A stretch of DNA of 64,000 nt from Kineococcus gynurae. Lineage in GTDB: Bacteria; Actinomycetota; Actinomycetes; Actinomycetales; Kineococcaceae. Under the pieces are notes generated by a model, which did not search any database, was not told the DNA's origin, and saw only the letters and a program-made list of their open reading frames with translations. Positions 49,674 through 58,226 of this stretch are shown piece by piece; positions within the stretch are counted from its first letter, which is position 1; each line of letters begins with the position of its first letter. The stretch is taken from the NCBI RefSeq assembly GCF_050871315.1, contig NZ_JBJLRE010000013.1, one strand, 5' to 3'. The translations under genes were made by a program, and so were the position numbers.

Positions 49674-51221
49674 TCAGTAGGCCCCGCGACCCCCGAAGAC
49701 CGCCTGGACGGTCTTGACCAGGATCATCGCGTCGAACGTGGGCGACCAGTTCTCGACGTACTGCAGGTCCAGCCGGGTCGACTCGTCCAGGCTCAGGTCG
49801 GAGCGACCGCTCACCTGCCAGAGCCCGGTGAGCCCCGGCTTGACCAGCAACCGACGGCGCAGGTCGACCCCGTAGCCCGCGACCTCGCTGGGCAGCGGCG
49901 GACGGGGACCGACGAGCGACATGTCGCCCCGCAGCACGTTCACCAGCTGGGGCAGCTCGTCGAGGGAGTAGCGACGCAGCCGGGCACCCACCCGGGTCAC
50001 CCGCGGGTCCACCCGCATCTTGAACAGCAGGCCGTTGCCCTCGCTCTGCTCGCGCAGGTCGATGAGGCGCCGCTCGGCGTCGGTGCTCATCGAGCGGAAC
50101 TTCAGCATGGTGAACTCCACGCCGTCCCGGCCGACCCGACGCTGCCGGAAGAAGGCCGGCCCCGGGGAGTCGAGCCGGACCGCGACCGCGATCGCGGCGA
50201 AGGCCGGGGCCAGCAGGAACAGGGCCAGCGCGGCCGACCCACGGTCGAACAGCGCCTTGCCGATGTGCCGCAGCCCGCGCAGCTCGGGTCGGTCGACGTG
50301 CAGCAGGGGCAGTCCGGAGACCGGGCGGATGACCACGCGCGGCCCGACGATGTCGGTCAGCGCGGGCGCCACGATGAGGTCGGCCCGGGTGCCCTCCAGC
50401 TCCCAGCCCAGCTTGCGCAGCACCGGACCGTCCAGCTCGGGGCACGTGAGGGTGGCGACGACGTCCACGTCCATCCGGCGGGCGACCTGGGCGACCTGCT
50501 CCAGGGTCCCGACGACGGGGACCTCGAGCTGCTCCAGGACGGGGTGCGGGCGTCCGTCGGGGGTGCAGACGGCGTCGACGCGCAGCCCGTGGTCGGTGTT
50601 GCGCCGCACCTGCCCGACCAGGCGGGCGACCGCGGCGGGGTGCCCGGCGACCAGGGTCGACTGCATGGCCTGCCCGGCGCGCCGGCGCCGGTGCAGGCGG
50701 CGGCGCGCGATCAGCCGGAAGACCACGGTGAGCAGGCCCGCCAGGGGCAGCGCGACGATGACGAAGCCGCGGGCCACGTCGAGCGCGAGGGCCCAGGACA
50801 GCGTCGCGACCCCGGCGGCGACCGTGGTCCCGGCGAGCAGGACCCGCTGGAACTCGTCGGAGCCGACCCCGAGGAAGCGCGGTTCGTAGGCCCGGAACAT
50901 GAGCATGGTGGCCACCCACAGCGGGGGCAGCAGCGAGCCGGCCCAGAGGACGGCGGTCGCCGAGGACGACGTCAGGTGCAGCGGGTCGCCCGCGCCGAAG
51001 CGGAGCGCGAAGCCGCTGGCGGCCCCGACGACGGCGGCGAGGAGGTCGGTGAGGGCGATCGTGCGGACGTACCCGCGCTGCCAACCGGGGGTCCGGTGAC
51101 GGCTCGGGCTGGTGCGGGTCATGACACGCGTCACGGCCCCCTCGAAGCGACCGGGGTCGTTCACGCCGGCCACGACGCGCCTCGTCTGGACAGGAAGATG
51201 TCCCCGTTCCTCGCTGGCCAC
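49674..51221 (-). CDS. polyprenyl-phosphate sugar-phosphate transferase (exopolysaccharide initiation)
   Basis: The 515-residue protein has four to five N-terminal transmembrane helices and a cytoplasmic CoA-binding-like domain (GHPAAVARLVGQVRR). A further helix (GSAALALFLLAPAFAAIAVAVR) precedes the bacterial sugar-transferase domain. That domain has SPGPAFFRQRRVGRDG, FTMLKFRSM, LRRYSLDELPQLVNVLRGDM, SLVGPRPPLP and VKPGLTGLWQVSGRS. It loads the first sugar-phosphate onto the lipid carrier. The GTG at 51221 is chosen for the GGGGGAGA site before it; later ATG codons are possible. It closes the polysaccharide island. Confidence 0.9.
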   Translation of the reverse strand: MASEERGHLPVQTRRVVAGVNDPGRFEGAVTRVMTRTSPSRHRTPGWQRGYVRTIALTDLLAAVVGAASGFALRFGAGDPLHLTSSSATAVLWAGSLLPPLWVATMLMFRAYEPRFLGVGSDEFQRVLLAGTTVAAGVATLSWALALDVARGFVIVALPLAGLLTVVFRLIARRRLHRRRRAGQAMQSTLVAGHPAAVARLVGQVRRNTDHGLRVDAVCTPDGRPHPVLEQLEVPVVGTLEQVAQVARRMDVDVVATLTCPELDGPVLRKLGWELEGTRADLIVAPALTDIVGPRVVIRPVSGLPLLHVDRPELRGLRHIGKALFDRGSAALALFLLAPAFAAIAVAVRLDSPGPAFFRQRRVGRDGVEFTMLKFRSMSTDAERRLIDLREQSEGNGLLFKMRVDPRVTRVGARLRRYSLDELPQLVNVLRGDMSLVGPRPPLPSEVAGYGVDLRRRLLVKPGLTGLWQVSGRSDLSLDESTRLDLQYVENWSPTFDAMILVKTVQAVFGGRGAY

Positions 51222-51385
51222 GTGTCTCCCCCGTCGCGGATGGTGTCGTTCCACGGCGTCGTGGCGTGTCCGGCCCCCGCCGGCCTGCGTCCGTCCGGGT
51301 GAACGGGCCATGGGCCGTGCGGGGGATGTGCTGAGACGGAGTGTAGTGGGCGAGGGCCCGGTGATCCGCTGAACGGACGAAAAAA

Positions 51386-51409
51386 GGACGGACCCCGCAG
51401 GGTCCGTCC
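51386..51409 (-). terminator. intrinsic terminator of tRNA-Ala
   Basis: A perfect 10-bp stem (GGACGGACCC with GGGTCCGTCC, 4-nt loop) is followed on the minus strand by six T residues. It lies 5 bp past the tRNA 3' end. Confidence 0.9.
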
Positions 51410-51412
51410 ATG

Positions 51413-51487
<75 letters not shown>

Positions 51488-51579
51488 GGATGCTCGAACG
51501 GGCCCGGAGGACCGCGTTGCGGAGCGGCTACGACCTTACCAGCCGTCGCACCCCGCGCCGGACAGGGTGACGGCGGCGC

Positions 51580-52494
51580 TCAGGCGTTGACCGCGCGGGC
51601 GGGCTCGCGCAGGTCGATCACCACGGTCTCCTCGACGGCCGCCGGCGGCGCGGGCGCGACCGGGGCGAGGACCGGCTCGGCCTTGGGCTTGAGCAGGTAG
51701 GTCGGCAGCGGGACGGGGACCGGGGCCCAGCCGGCGACGGCCGGGTCGAGGGTCGGCGCGGGGGTCGGCGCGGACGCCGGGTCGGGCTCCCCGGTCGCGC
51801 CGGGGCCGCCCGCCGCACCCGCCGCACCCGCGGTGGCACCCGGGTGCTCGCGCTGCGCGGGCACGACCGACCCCGCCACGGGCGGCGTCACGACGGGCGC
51901 GGTCGCGGCCAGGGGTTCGCGGACCACCGGGACGGTCCGTGCGGTCGGGGTGGCCGGGACGACCGCGGGTCGGGCGCCCGCCCGGACGGCGGGCTGGCGG
52001 ACGAACAGGACCAGCAGCGCGAGGGGGGCCGCCACGGTCGCCACGCCGACGACCCAGGGCAGCAGACCGGCTGCGGCGCAACCGAGACCGGCCGGGACCA
52101 GCAGCGAGACGAGGGCCAGCAGCCGGCGGCGGCGACGCACGACGGACGCACCGGACGGTCGGGCACGGTGGCGCACCCGAGGCTCGCCGGGCCGGGCCGT
52201 CGCGCGCGCAGCGACCCCGACGGCCGACGAGACCCGCTGCGTCGCAGCGGGAGTCGGACCGGAGGTCAGCATCGGACGACTCGACGGGGCGACCAGGGCG
52301 GCTCGTCCCCCGGCGACGGCGGCGGGTTCCGGACGCGCGGCGGCCGCGCGCGCTACCACGACCCGGATGCTCCCGGAGTTCCGGTCGCCCACCCGCGCCG
52401 AGGCGACCGCCTTGCGGTGCCGGAGCGCCGCCGGTACCAGGTAGGCGCCGCACAGCACGACGATGGCGAGGAAGATCACGCTGCTGGCGGGCAC
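51580..52494 (-). CDS. glpR: GlpR/SepX-like membrane protein of the divisome
   Basis: The 304-residue protein has an N-terminal transmembrane helix (SVIFLAIVVLCGAYLVPAAL) and RHRKAVASARV. After a long cytoplasmic stretch come two adjacent helices (LLALVSLLVPAGLGCAAAGL and VGVATVAAPLALLVLFV). The Pro/Ala-rich C-terminal tail ends VVIDLREPARAVNA. Topology and position next to rimJ, mog, moaC, moeA and galU match Rv0996-type GlpR/SepX. In corynebacteria and Streptomyces that protein acts in cell division and, in the former, binds the MoeA-like Glp. TAACCT six bases before the GTG gives it its own leaderless promoter. Confidence 0.75.
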   Translation of the reverse strand: MPASSVIFLAIVVLCGAYLVPAALRHRKAVASARVGDRNSGSIRVVVARAAAARPEPAAVAGGRAALVAPSSRPMLTSGPTPAATQRVSSAVGVAARATARPGEPRVRHRARPSGASVVRRRRRLLALVSLLVPAGLGCAAAGLLPWVVGVATVAAPLALLVLFVRQPAVRAGARPAVVPATPTARTVPVVREPLAATAPVVTPPVAGSVVPAQREHPGATAGAAGAAGGPGATGEPDPASAPTPAPTLDPAVAGWAPVPVPLPTYLLKPKAEPVLAPVAPAPPAAVEETVVIDLREPARAVNA

Positions 52495-52594
52495 ACCGGA
52501 AGGTTAGGTGCGCCAACGGGTGCGTCGGGGGACGTCCCCGGCGAGTTCGGCGGTGTGTCGCCCGGGAGTTCCCCGTACGCCGGCTGCGTCCGGC

Positions 52595-53194
52595 TCAGCC
52601 GGCGGGACGCCCCGTGCGCAGTCGCGTCAGCATCCCGTCCGGGACCTCCTCGGCCGTGACGGCGAAGGTGCGGTGGTCGCGCCAGCGGCCGTCGATGTGC
52701 AGGTAGCGCACGCGCAAACCCTCGTCGCGCAGGCCGAGTTTCTCGGCCACCCGCAGGCTGGCCGCGTTCTCGGGCCGGATGTTGACCTCGATCCGGTGCA
52801 GCCGAAGGGTTCTGAAGCAGTGGTCGATCACCAGGGCGAGCGCGGTGGGGATGGTGCCGCGCCCGGCCACCCGGGAGTCGATCCAGTAGCCGACGTGGGC
52901 CGAGCGCAACGATCCCCAGGTCACCCCCGACACGGTGATCTGCCCGACCAGGTTCCCGTCGAGCTCCACGACGAAGGGCAGCATGCGCCCGGCGCGGGCC
53001 TCGCGCGCGAAACCCCGGACCATCTGCCGGAACGTGGGCGGGGGCACCACCGGTTCGGGGCTGGTGGCCTCCCACGGCCGCAGCCAGGACGCGTTCGCCG
53101 CGCGCACCGCCCGCCAGGGCTTCGCGTCCCGGGTGCGCAACGGGCGCAGCGTCACCGCGCCGTCGCGGAGTTCGACCGGCCAGACGGGATTCAC
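52595..53194 (-). CDS. rimJ: GNAT N-acetyltransferase, RimJ-like
   Basis: The 199-residue protein has the RimJ/RimL layout: VTLRPLRTRDAKPWRAVR at the N-terminus, VGYWIDSRVAGRGTIPTALA as the acetyl-CoA loop, and LHRIEVNIRPENAASLRVAE followed by KLGLRDEGLRVRYLHIDG. RimJ acetylates the N-terminus of ribosomal protein S5; other substrates are possible. Its GTG start overlaps the mog stop, so it belongs to the galU-moeA-moaC-mog operon. Confidence 0.85.
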   Translation of the reverse strand: MNPVWPVELRDGAVTLRPLRTRDAKPWRAVRAANASWLRPWEATSPEPVVPPPTFRQMVRGFAREARAGRMLPFVVELDGNLVGQITVSGVTWGSLRSAHVGYWIDSRVAGRGTIPTALALVIDHCFRTLRLHRIEVNIRPENAASLRVAEKLGLRDEGLRVRYLHIDGRWRDHRTFAVTAEEVPDGMLTRLRTGRPAG

Positions 53195-53712
53195 CCGTGC
53201 GCCCCCGCCGGGGGTTGCGGGTGGTCGCCCCCGTGCAGCTGGTCGACGGCGTGGGTCAGGAACCCGGCGAGGACGGCGACCCCGTCGCGGGCCCCACCGC
53301 GCGAGCCCGGGAGGTTGACGATCAGGGTCCGCCCGGCGACCCCGGCCAGACCGCGGCTGAGCACCGCGGTCGGCACCCCCGCCGCGACCCCGGCGGCGCG
53401 GATCGCCTCGGCCACCCCGGGGATCTCCCGGTCCAGCACCGCGGCGGTTCGCTCCGGGGTGAGGTCGGCCGCGGTCAGACCGGTGCCCCCGTTGGTCACC
53501 ACGACGTCGTAGCCGGCGGCCACCGCGTCGCGCAAGGTCGCCTCGACCGGGTCGCCGTCGGGCACGACGAGCGGACCGTCGACGACGAAACCGAGACCGG
53601 CCAGCCCCTCGACCACGACGGGGCCCGACGTGTCGGCGTAGACCCCGGCCGAGGCCCGGTTGGACACGGTCACGACGAGGGCGGAGCGGTGCCGCCCACC
53701 CCGGTCAGGCAT
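53191..53712 (-). CDS. mog: molybdopterin adenylyltransferase-like protein Mog/MoaB
   Basis: The 173-residue protein has the MogA/MoaB fold: SALVVTVSNRASAGVYADTS, then VPDGDPVEATL, the catalytic VVTNGGTGLTAADLTPE, and NLPGSRGGARDGVAVL. It adenylates molybdopterin before metal insertion by MoeA. The ATG overlaps the moaC stop (ATGCCTGA), and its stop overlaps rimJ. Confidence 0.9.
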   Translation of the reverse strand: MPDRGGRHRSALVVTVSNRASAGVYADTSGPVVVEGLAGLGFVVDGPLVVPDGDPVEATLRDAVAAGYDVVVTNGGTGLTAADLTPERTAAVLDREIPGVAEAIRAAGVAAGVPTAVLSRGLAGVAGRTLIVNLPGSRGGARDGVAVLAGFLTHAVDQLHGGDHPQPPAGAHG

Positions 53713-54217
53713 CGTCGGCCCCCGTCTCGTCCCGGGGCAGCACCCAGTCGCCCGAGCGGCCACCGCTCTTGGCCGTGACCCGGACGTCGGTGACGACGGT
53801 GTGCTTGTCGACGGCCTTGACCATGTCGACGAAGGTGAGCGCGGCGACGCTCACGCAGGTCAGGGCCTCCATCTCGATCCCGGTGCGGTCGGCGGTGCCG
53901 ACCCGGGCCCGGATCCGGACGCCGGGGCGGGGGTGGTCGGGCTCCACGTCGATGTCCACCTCGACCGAGTGGACCGCGACCGGGTGGGCCAGCGGGATGA
54001 GGTCGGGCGTCCGCTTGGCGGCCTGCAGCCCGGCGATCCGGGCCACGGCCAGCGCGTCGCCCTTGGGCAGCCCCCCGTCGGCCAGCAGGGCCAGCACCGC
54101 CGGGGAGCAGAGCACCCGGCCCTCGGCGGTGGCCGACCGGGCGGTCACCGGCTTGGCCGACACGTCGACCATCCGGGCCCGTCCCGCGTCGTCGAGGTGG
54201 GTCAGACGTTGCGTCAC
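53705..54217 (-). CDS. moaC: cyclic pyranopterin monophosphate synthase MoaC
   Basis: The 170-residue enzyme has LTHLDDAGRARMVDVSAKP, the active-site KRTPDLIPLAHPV, and GIEMEALTCVSVAALTFVDM followed by KAVDK. Together with MoaA it forms cPMP. It lies 13 bp after moeA and overlaps mog. MoaA, MoaD and MoaE are at the other end of the window, so the pathway is split over two loci. Confidence 0.95.
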   Translation of the reverse strand: MTQRLTHLDDAGRARMVDVSAKPVTARSATAEGRVLCSPAVLALLADGGLPKGDALAVARIAGLQAAKRTPDLIPLAHPVAVHSVEVDIDVEPDHPRPGVRIRARVGTADRTGIEMEALTCVSVAALTFVDMVKAVDKHTVVTDVRVTAKSGGRSGDWVLPRDETGADDA

Positions 54218-54230
54218 AGGGACCCGTTTA

Positions 54231-55496
54231 TCACGAGACGCCCGCCGGTGCGGGGCCCAGCAGGACGCAGTCCACCTCGTCCCCGACCTCCACGCGCCCC
54301 ACCCCGACCGGCACGACGGCCAGGCAGTCGGTCCGGGCCAGCGCGGTGACCAGGTGCGAACCGTGCCCGCCGACGGGACGGACCAGCAACCGCCCCCCCT
54401 CGAGCCGGGTGGCGGCCCGCACGTACTGGGCCTTGGCCGGGGCCGAGGTCCAGGCCTCCTCCGCGACCGCCCGCACCCGGGGGCGCAGCGGGTCGGGCCC
54501 CTCCTCGCCGAGCATGCGGCGCAGCGCGGGGCGGACGAACACCTCGAAGGAGACGAAGGCGCTGACGGGGTTGCCGGGCAGGGTGAGGATGGGCGTGCCG
54601 TCCTCCCCCAGCACCCCGGCGCCCTGCGGCATCCCGGGCTGCATGGCGACCTTCACGAAGCGACCCGTGAAGGCCGGGGAGGCCTGCAGCACCTCCTTGA
54701 CCGTGTCGTAGGCCCCCTCACTGACCCCGCCGGAGGTGATGATGACGTCGGCGCGCACGAGCTGGTCGTCGAGGACGGCGCTCAGCTCGGCGGCGTCGTC
54801 GGGGACCCCGGCGACGCGGTAGGCGATGGCCCCGAGCTCCTGCACCGCCGAGGCGAGCAGGAAGCCGTTGGCGTCGTGCAGCTGCCCGTGCTCGAGGCCC
54901 AGGCCCGGCTCGACGATCTCGCTGCCGGTCGAGAGCACCACGACGCGCGGGCGGGGGCGCACGCGCACCCGGGCCCGCCCGACGGCGGCGAGCACCCCGA
55001 TGTGGCGGGCCTGCAACCGGGTCCCCGCCTCGAGGACGACGTCACCGGCCCGGACGTCCTCGCCGGCCCGGCGCACGTGCTGGCCCGGCTCGGGGCAGCG
55101 GCGGATCCGGACGTGGGACACCCCGCGGTCGGTCCACTCGACCGGGACCACGGCCTCGGCCCCGGGCGGGACGGGGGCCCCGGTCATGATCCGGACCGTC
55201 GTCCCCCCGGCCAGGCGCAGCGCCCCCGTGTGGCCCGCGGCCACGTCGGCGACCACCGGCAACCCGACCGGGGAGTCCTCGCGGGCCTCGGCGACGTCGC
55301 GCACCCGGACCGCGTAGCCGTCCATGGCGGAGTTGTCGAAGGCCGGCAGCGGCCGCGGCGAGACCACGTCCTCGGCCAGCACGCAGCCGAGCGCGTCGCG
55401 CAGCGCGAGCTCCAGCGGCGGCAGCGGTCGGACCAGCGCCAGGCAGTCCGCGAGGTGCGCCTGGACGCTGATCGGTTCGGGGGCGCCCACGGTCAC
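54231..55496 (-). CDS. moeA: gephyrin/MoeA-like molybdopterin molybdenumtransferase (possible Glp)
   Basis: The 421-residue protein has the MoeA pattern: FDNSAMDGYAVRVRDV, RIMTGAPVPPGAEAVVPVE, VLSTGSEIVEPG, DVIITSGGVSEGAYDTVKE and TLPGNPVSAFVSFEVFV. MoeA inserts molybdate into adenylated molybdopterin. In corynebacteria the copy at this position (Glp) pairs with GlpR in cell division. Its place beside a GlpR-like gene makes that dual role plausible. The start overlaps the galU stop (GTGA). Confidence 0.92.
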   Translation of the reverse strand: MTVGAPEPISVQAHLADCLALVRPLPPLELALRDALGCVLAEDVVSPRPLPAFDNSAMDGYAVRVRDVAEAREDSPVGLPVVADVAAGHTGALRLAGGTTVRIMTGAPVPPGAEAVVPVEWTDRGVSHVRIRRCPEPGQHVRRAGEDVRAGDVVLEAGTRLQARHIGVLAAVGRARVRVRPRPRVVVLSTGSEIVEPGLGLEHGQLHDANGFLLASAVQELGAIAYRVAGVPDDAAELSAVLDDQLVRADVIITSGGVSEGAYDTVKEVLQASPAFTGRFVKVAMQPGMPQGAGVLGEDGTPILTLPGNPVSAFVSFEVFVRPALRRMLGEEGPDPLRPRVRAVAEEAWTSAPAKAQYVRAATRLEGGRLLVRPVGGHGSHLVTALARTDCLAVVPVGVGRVEVGDEVDCVLLGPAPAGVS

Positions 55497-56413
55497 GAGG
55501 AGGCGCCGGCCCCGTCCTGGACGAACTCCTGCAGCCAGCTGCGCAGCTCGGCGCCGATGTCCTCGCGCTCGCTCGCGAGCCGGACGACCGCCTTGATGTA
55601 GTCGAGCTTGTCCCCGGTGTCGTACCGGCGACCGCGGAAGACGACCCCGTGCACCCCGTGGCCGGGCTTGTCGGGGCTCGCCGCGAGCGTCTGCAGCGCG
55701 TCGGTCAGCTGGATCTCGCCGCCCTTGCCCGGCGGGGTGTCGCGCAGCACGTCGAAGACCGCGGGGTCGAGCAGGTAGCGACCGATGATCGCCAGGTTGC
55801 TCGGGGCCTCCTCGCGCCTGGGCTTCTCGACCAGGCCCGAGACCGTCACGACGTCGGTCTGCCCGGTGGGCTCGGCCACCGCGCAGCCGTAGAGGTGGAT
55901 CTGGTCGGCCGGGACCTCCATGAAGGCCACGACGCTGCCGCCGAACTCCTCGCGCACCTTGATCATGGTGTCCAGCAGGGGGTCGCGCGGGTCGACGATG
56001 TCGTCGCCCAGGAGGACGACGAAGGGCTCGTCGCCGACGTGCTGCTCGGCGACGGACACCGCGTGCCCCAGCCCCTTGGGGTCGCCCTGGCGGACGTAGT
56101 GGACCTGGGCCAGGTCGGTGGACTCCTGGACGCGGGCCAGCTTGCCCGCGTCACCCTTGGCCTCGAGCCCGACCTCGAGCTCGACGTTGCGGTCGAAGTG
56201 GTCCTCCAGCGAGCGCTTGTTGCGCCCGGTGATCATCAGGACGTCGTCGAGACCGGCCCGGACGGCCTCCTCGACGATGTACTGGATGGCCGGGGTGTCG
56301 ACCACCGGCAGCATCTCCTTGGGCATGGCCTTGGTGGCGGGCAGGAACCTCGTGCCCTGACCCGCCGCCGGGATCACGGCCTTGCGCACGGGGCGGCTGT
56401 CGCGTTCGCTCAT
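55493..56413 (-). CDS. galU: UTP-glucose-1-phosphate uridylyltransferase
   Basis: The 306-residue enzyme has VIPAAGQGTRFLPATKAMPK, VDTPAIQYIVEEAVRAG, VVLLGDDIVD, GLVEKP and the substrate loop GGEIQLTDAL. It makes UDP-glucose, a precursor for surface polysaccharides. TAGCCT lies seven bases before the ATG, so the operon mRNA is probably leaderless. It is first of galU-moeA-moaC-mog-rimJ. Confidence 0.95.
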   Translation of the reverse strand: MSERDSRPVRKAVIPAAGQGTRFLPATKAMPKEMLPVVDTPAIQYIVEEAVRAGLDDVLMITGRNKRSLEDHFDRNVELEVGLEAKGDAGKLARVQESTDLAQVHYVRQGDPKGLGHAVSVAEQHVGDEPFVVLLGDDIVDPRDPLLDTMIKVREEFGGSVVAFMEVPADQIHLYGCAVAEPTGQTDVVTVSGLVEKPRREEAPSNLAIIGRYLLDPAVFDVLRDTPPGKGGEIQLTDALQTLAASPDKPGHGVHGVVFRGRRYDTGDKLDYIKAVVRLASEREDIGAELRSWLQEFVQDGAGASS

Positions 56414-56730
56414 GCCCGGAAGGCTATCGGCGCGGTCGCGCCCGCCGTCACGCTTCGCTGCCGATCGCCCCGGCACGTGACCTGCTTCACGCACCCGGGT
56501 GAGGCCGTCACCGCCCGGCGGGGCCGTCCCGTCGCTCGCGGTCCTCCCCGGGTCGCAGGCGTCCCGCGCGTCCCGTCCGCCTCGTCCGTCCCGTCGACCG
56601 TGCGCCGTGGCCGACCCGGTCGGGCTGCACCGCCCACCCCGGGCCGGCCGACCCTGGCGCACGGCGCGTCGCCGTTGCACACTCGGAGCAGCGCGCCGCC
56701 GCGGGTGGCGCCGGCGGACAAGGAGCCTCC
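56414..56730. other. divergent intergenic region between galU and 5-formyl-THF cyclo-ligase
   Basis: No gene is seen. It holds the galU -10 box (complement of 56421-56426) and, at the other end, AAGGAG before the cyclo-ligase GTG. TTGCAC near 56676 is a weak -35 candidate for the plus-strand gene. Confidence 0.5.
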
Positions 56731-57498
56731 GTGCCAGGTCGTCCCGGACAGCGCACCACCCCCGATCTGGAGCTCGTGCACCACGGCCCCGACGCAGGTC
56801 CCGAGGCAGGTCCCGACGCAGGCCCCGGCCCGAGCGGGACGGCCGACCTGCAGGTCGTCCACGACCCGACGACGCGAACCGACGAGGAGACGACGGTGCC
56901 GGTCGCCGCGGTGGACGAGGGGCGGGTCGAGCACAAGCGCCGGTTGCGCAGGGACGTGCGCAGTGCGCGCCGCGAGCGCCAGGCCCAGGCCGGACGGGCC
57001 GAGGAGGTCGACCGTGACCTCGCGCGCGTCGTGCTCGGGAGCGCGCCCGTGGCCGGGGCCCGTCGGGTCGCCTGCTACACCTCGCTGCCGGGTGAGCCGG
57101 GGACCCGGACCCTGCTGAACGAGCTGCGCCGCGCGGGGATCACCGTCCTGCTGCCGGTGCTGCTGCCCGACAACGACCTGGACTGGGAGCAGCGGCCCGC
57201 CCCCACCGGGGCCAGCGCCGGGCGCGGTCCGGGCCCCCTCGGTCCGCACGCCATCGCCGACGTCGACCTGGTCATCGTCCCGGCGCTCTCGGTGGACACC
57301 ACCGGCGCCCGGCTGGGTCAGGGCGGCGGCAGCTACGACCGGGCCCTGGCCCGCGTCCCGCACCGCGTCCCGGTGATGGCCCTCGTCCACGACGAGGAGC
57401 TGCAGGACGCCGCCGTCAGCCCGCTGCCGGTCGAGGTCCACGACCGGCGCGTGCAGGCCGTGGCCACCCCGACCCGCTGGTTGTGGCTCAGCGCGTGA
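56731..57498 (+). CDS. 5-formyltetrahydrofolate cyclo-ligase
   Basis: The enzyme domain starts near residue 64 (VEHKRRLRRDVRSARRERQA). It continues with VACYTSLPGEPGTRTLLNEL and ITVLLPVLLPDNDLDWE, and ends with the ATP-site block GARLGQGGGSYDRALAR. It converts 5-formyl-THF to 5,10-methenyl-THF. The first 60 residues are a Gly/Pro/Asp-rich extension not seen in the family. GTG 56731 has a good AAGGAG site, but GTG 56896 (VPVAAVDEG) also has GAGGAG and would give a normal-length protein. Its 3' end overlaps the convergent acetyltransferase by 11 bp. Confidence 0.88.
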   Translation: MPGRPGQRTTPDLELVHHGPDAGPEAGPDAGPGPSGTADLQVVHDPTTRTDEETTVPVAAVDEGRVEHKRRLRRDVRSARRERQAQAGRAEEVDRDLARVVLGSAPVAGARRVACYTSLPGEPGTRTLLNELRRAGITVLLPVLLPDNDLDWEQRPAPTGASAGRGPGPLGPHAIADVDLVIVPALSVDTTGARLGQGGGSYDRALARVPHRVPVMALVHDEELQDAAVSPLPVEVHDRRVQAVATPTRWLWLSA

Positions 57499-58075
57499 CG
57501 CCGCCGTCGGCCGTGGCGGCCGGGTCCACGGCGGACGGCGCACCGTCCGCGGCCGGTTCGCGCCAGCCGATGACCCTGGCCGGCACCCCGCCGGCGATGC
57601 AGCCCGAGGGCAGGTCCTTGGTCACCACCGCCCCGGCGGCGACCACCACCTCGTCGCCGATGCGGACCCCGGGCATGACCAGGACCCGGGCCCCGAGCCA
57701 GACGTCGCGGCCGACGACGACCTCGGCCTCCCGCTTGGCCTGGTACATGATGGGCTCGCCCCGGCGGGTCCCGTAGTTGCTGGCCGTGATGAACACCTCG
57801 GGGGCCAGCAGCACGTTGTCGCCCAGGGTGATCCGGCCGCTGGAGTCCCCCGCCCACAGGCAGCAGCGCTCCCCGACGTGGACCTCGGTCCCGAGCGTGA
57901 TCCGCTCCCCGTTGCGCAGGCTCGCCGACGGCGACATCCGCAGCCCCGGCCCGGCCCGCAACGCGCGGACCTGGGCGACGTGGTTGGCCGCGTAGAAGTC
58001 GACCATCCGCAGGGCGTGCAGCCAGCTGCGCGGGTCGAGCAGTCGACGGACCCGGTCGGGCACCGCACCAGCCAT
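57488..58075 (-). CDS. sugar O-acyltransferase, hexapeptide-repeat family
   Basis: The 195-residue left-handed beta-helix protein has ERITLGTEVHVGERCCLWAG, GRITLGDNVLLAPEVFITAS, VVVGRDVWLGARVLVMPGVR and IGDEVVVAAGAVVTKDLPSG. This resembles maltose/galactoside-type acetyltransferases. It is divergent from a GT2 gene and may act in the same surface sugar pathway. Confidence 0.85.
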   Translation of the reverse strand: MAGAVPDRVRRLLDPRSWLHALRMVDFYAANHVAQVRALRAGPGLRMSPSASLRNGERITLGTEVHVGERCCLWAGDSSGRITLGDNVLLAPEVFITASNYGTRRGEPIMYQAKREAEVVVGRDVWLGARVLVMPGVRIGDEVVVAAGAVVTKDLPSGCIAGGVPARVIGWREPAADGAPSAVDPAATADGGVTR

Positions 58076-58226
58076 GACGTTTCCTCCCAGCTCGGAGCCC
58101 CGCGAGGCCCGACTCCACCCACATCGTTTGCTGTGCGTGGTTGACTATGCCCGCATTGTCATGGATCCGGGGCCGATCGGGTGCACGGAGCCGTCAGCCC
58201 CTGACCGTCCGGTCGAAGGGACAGCA

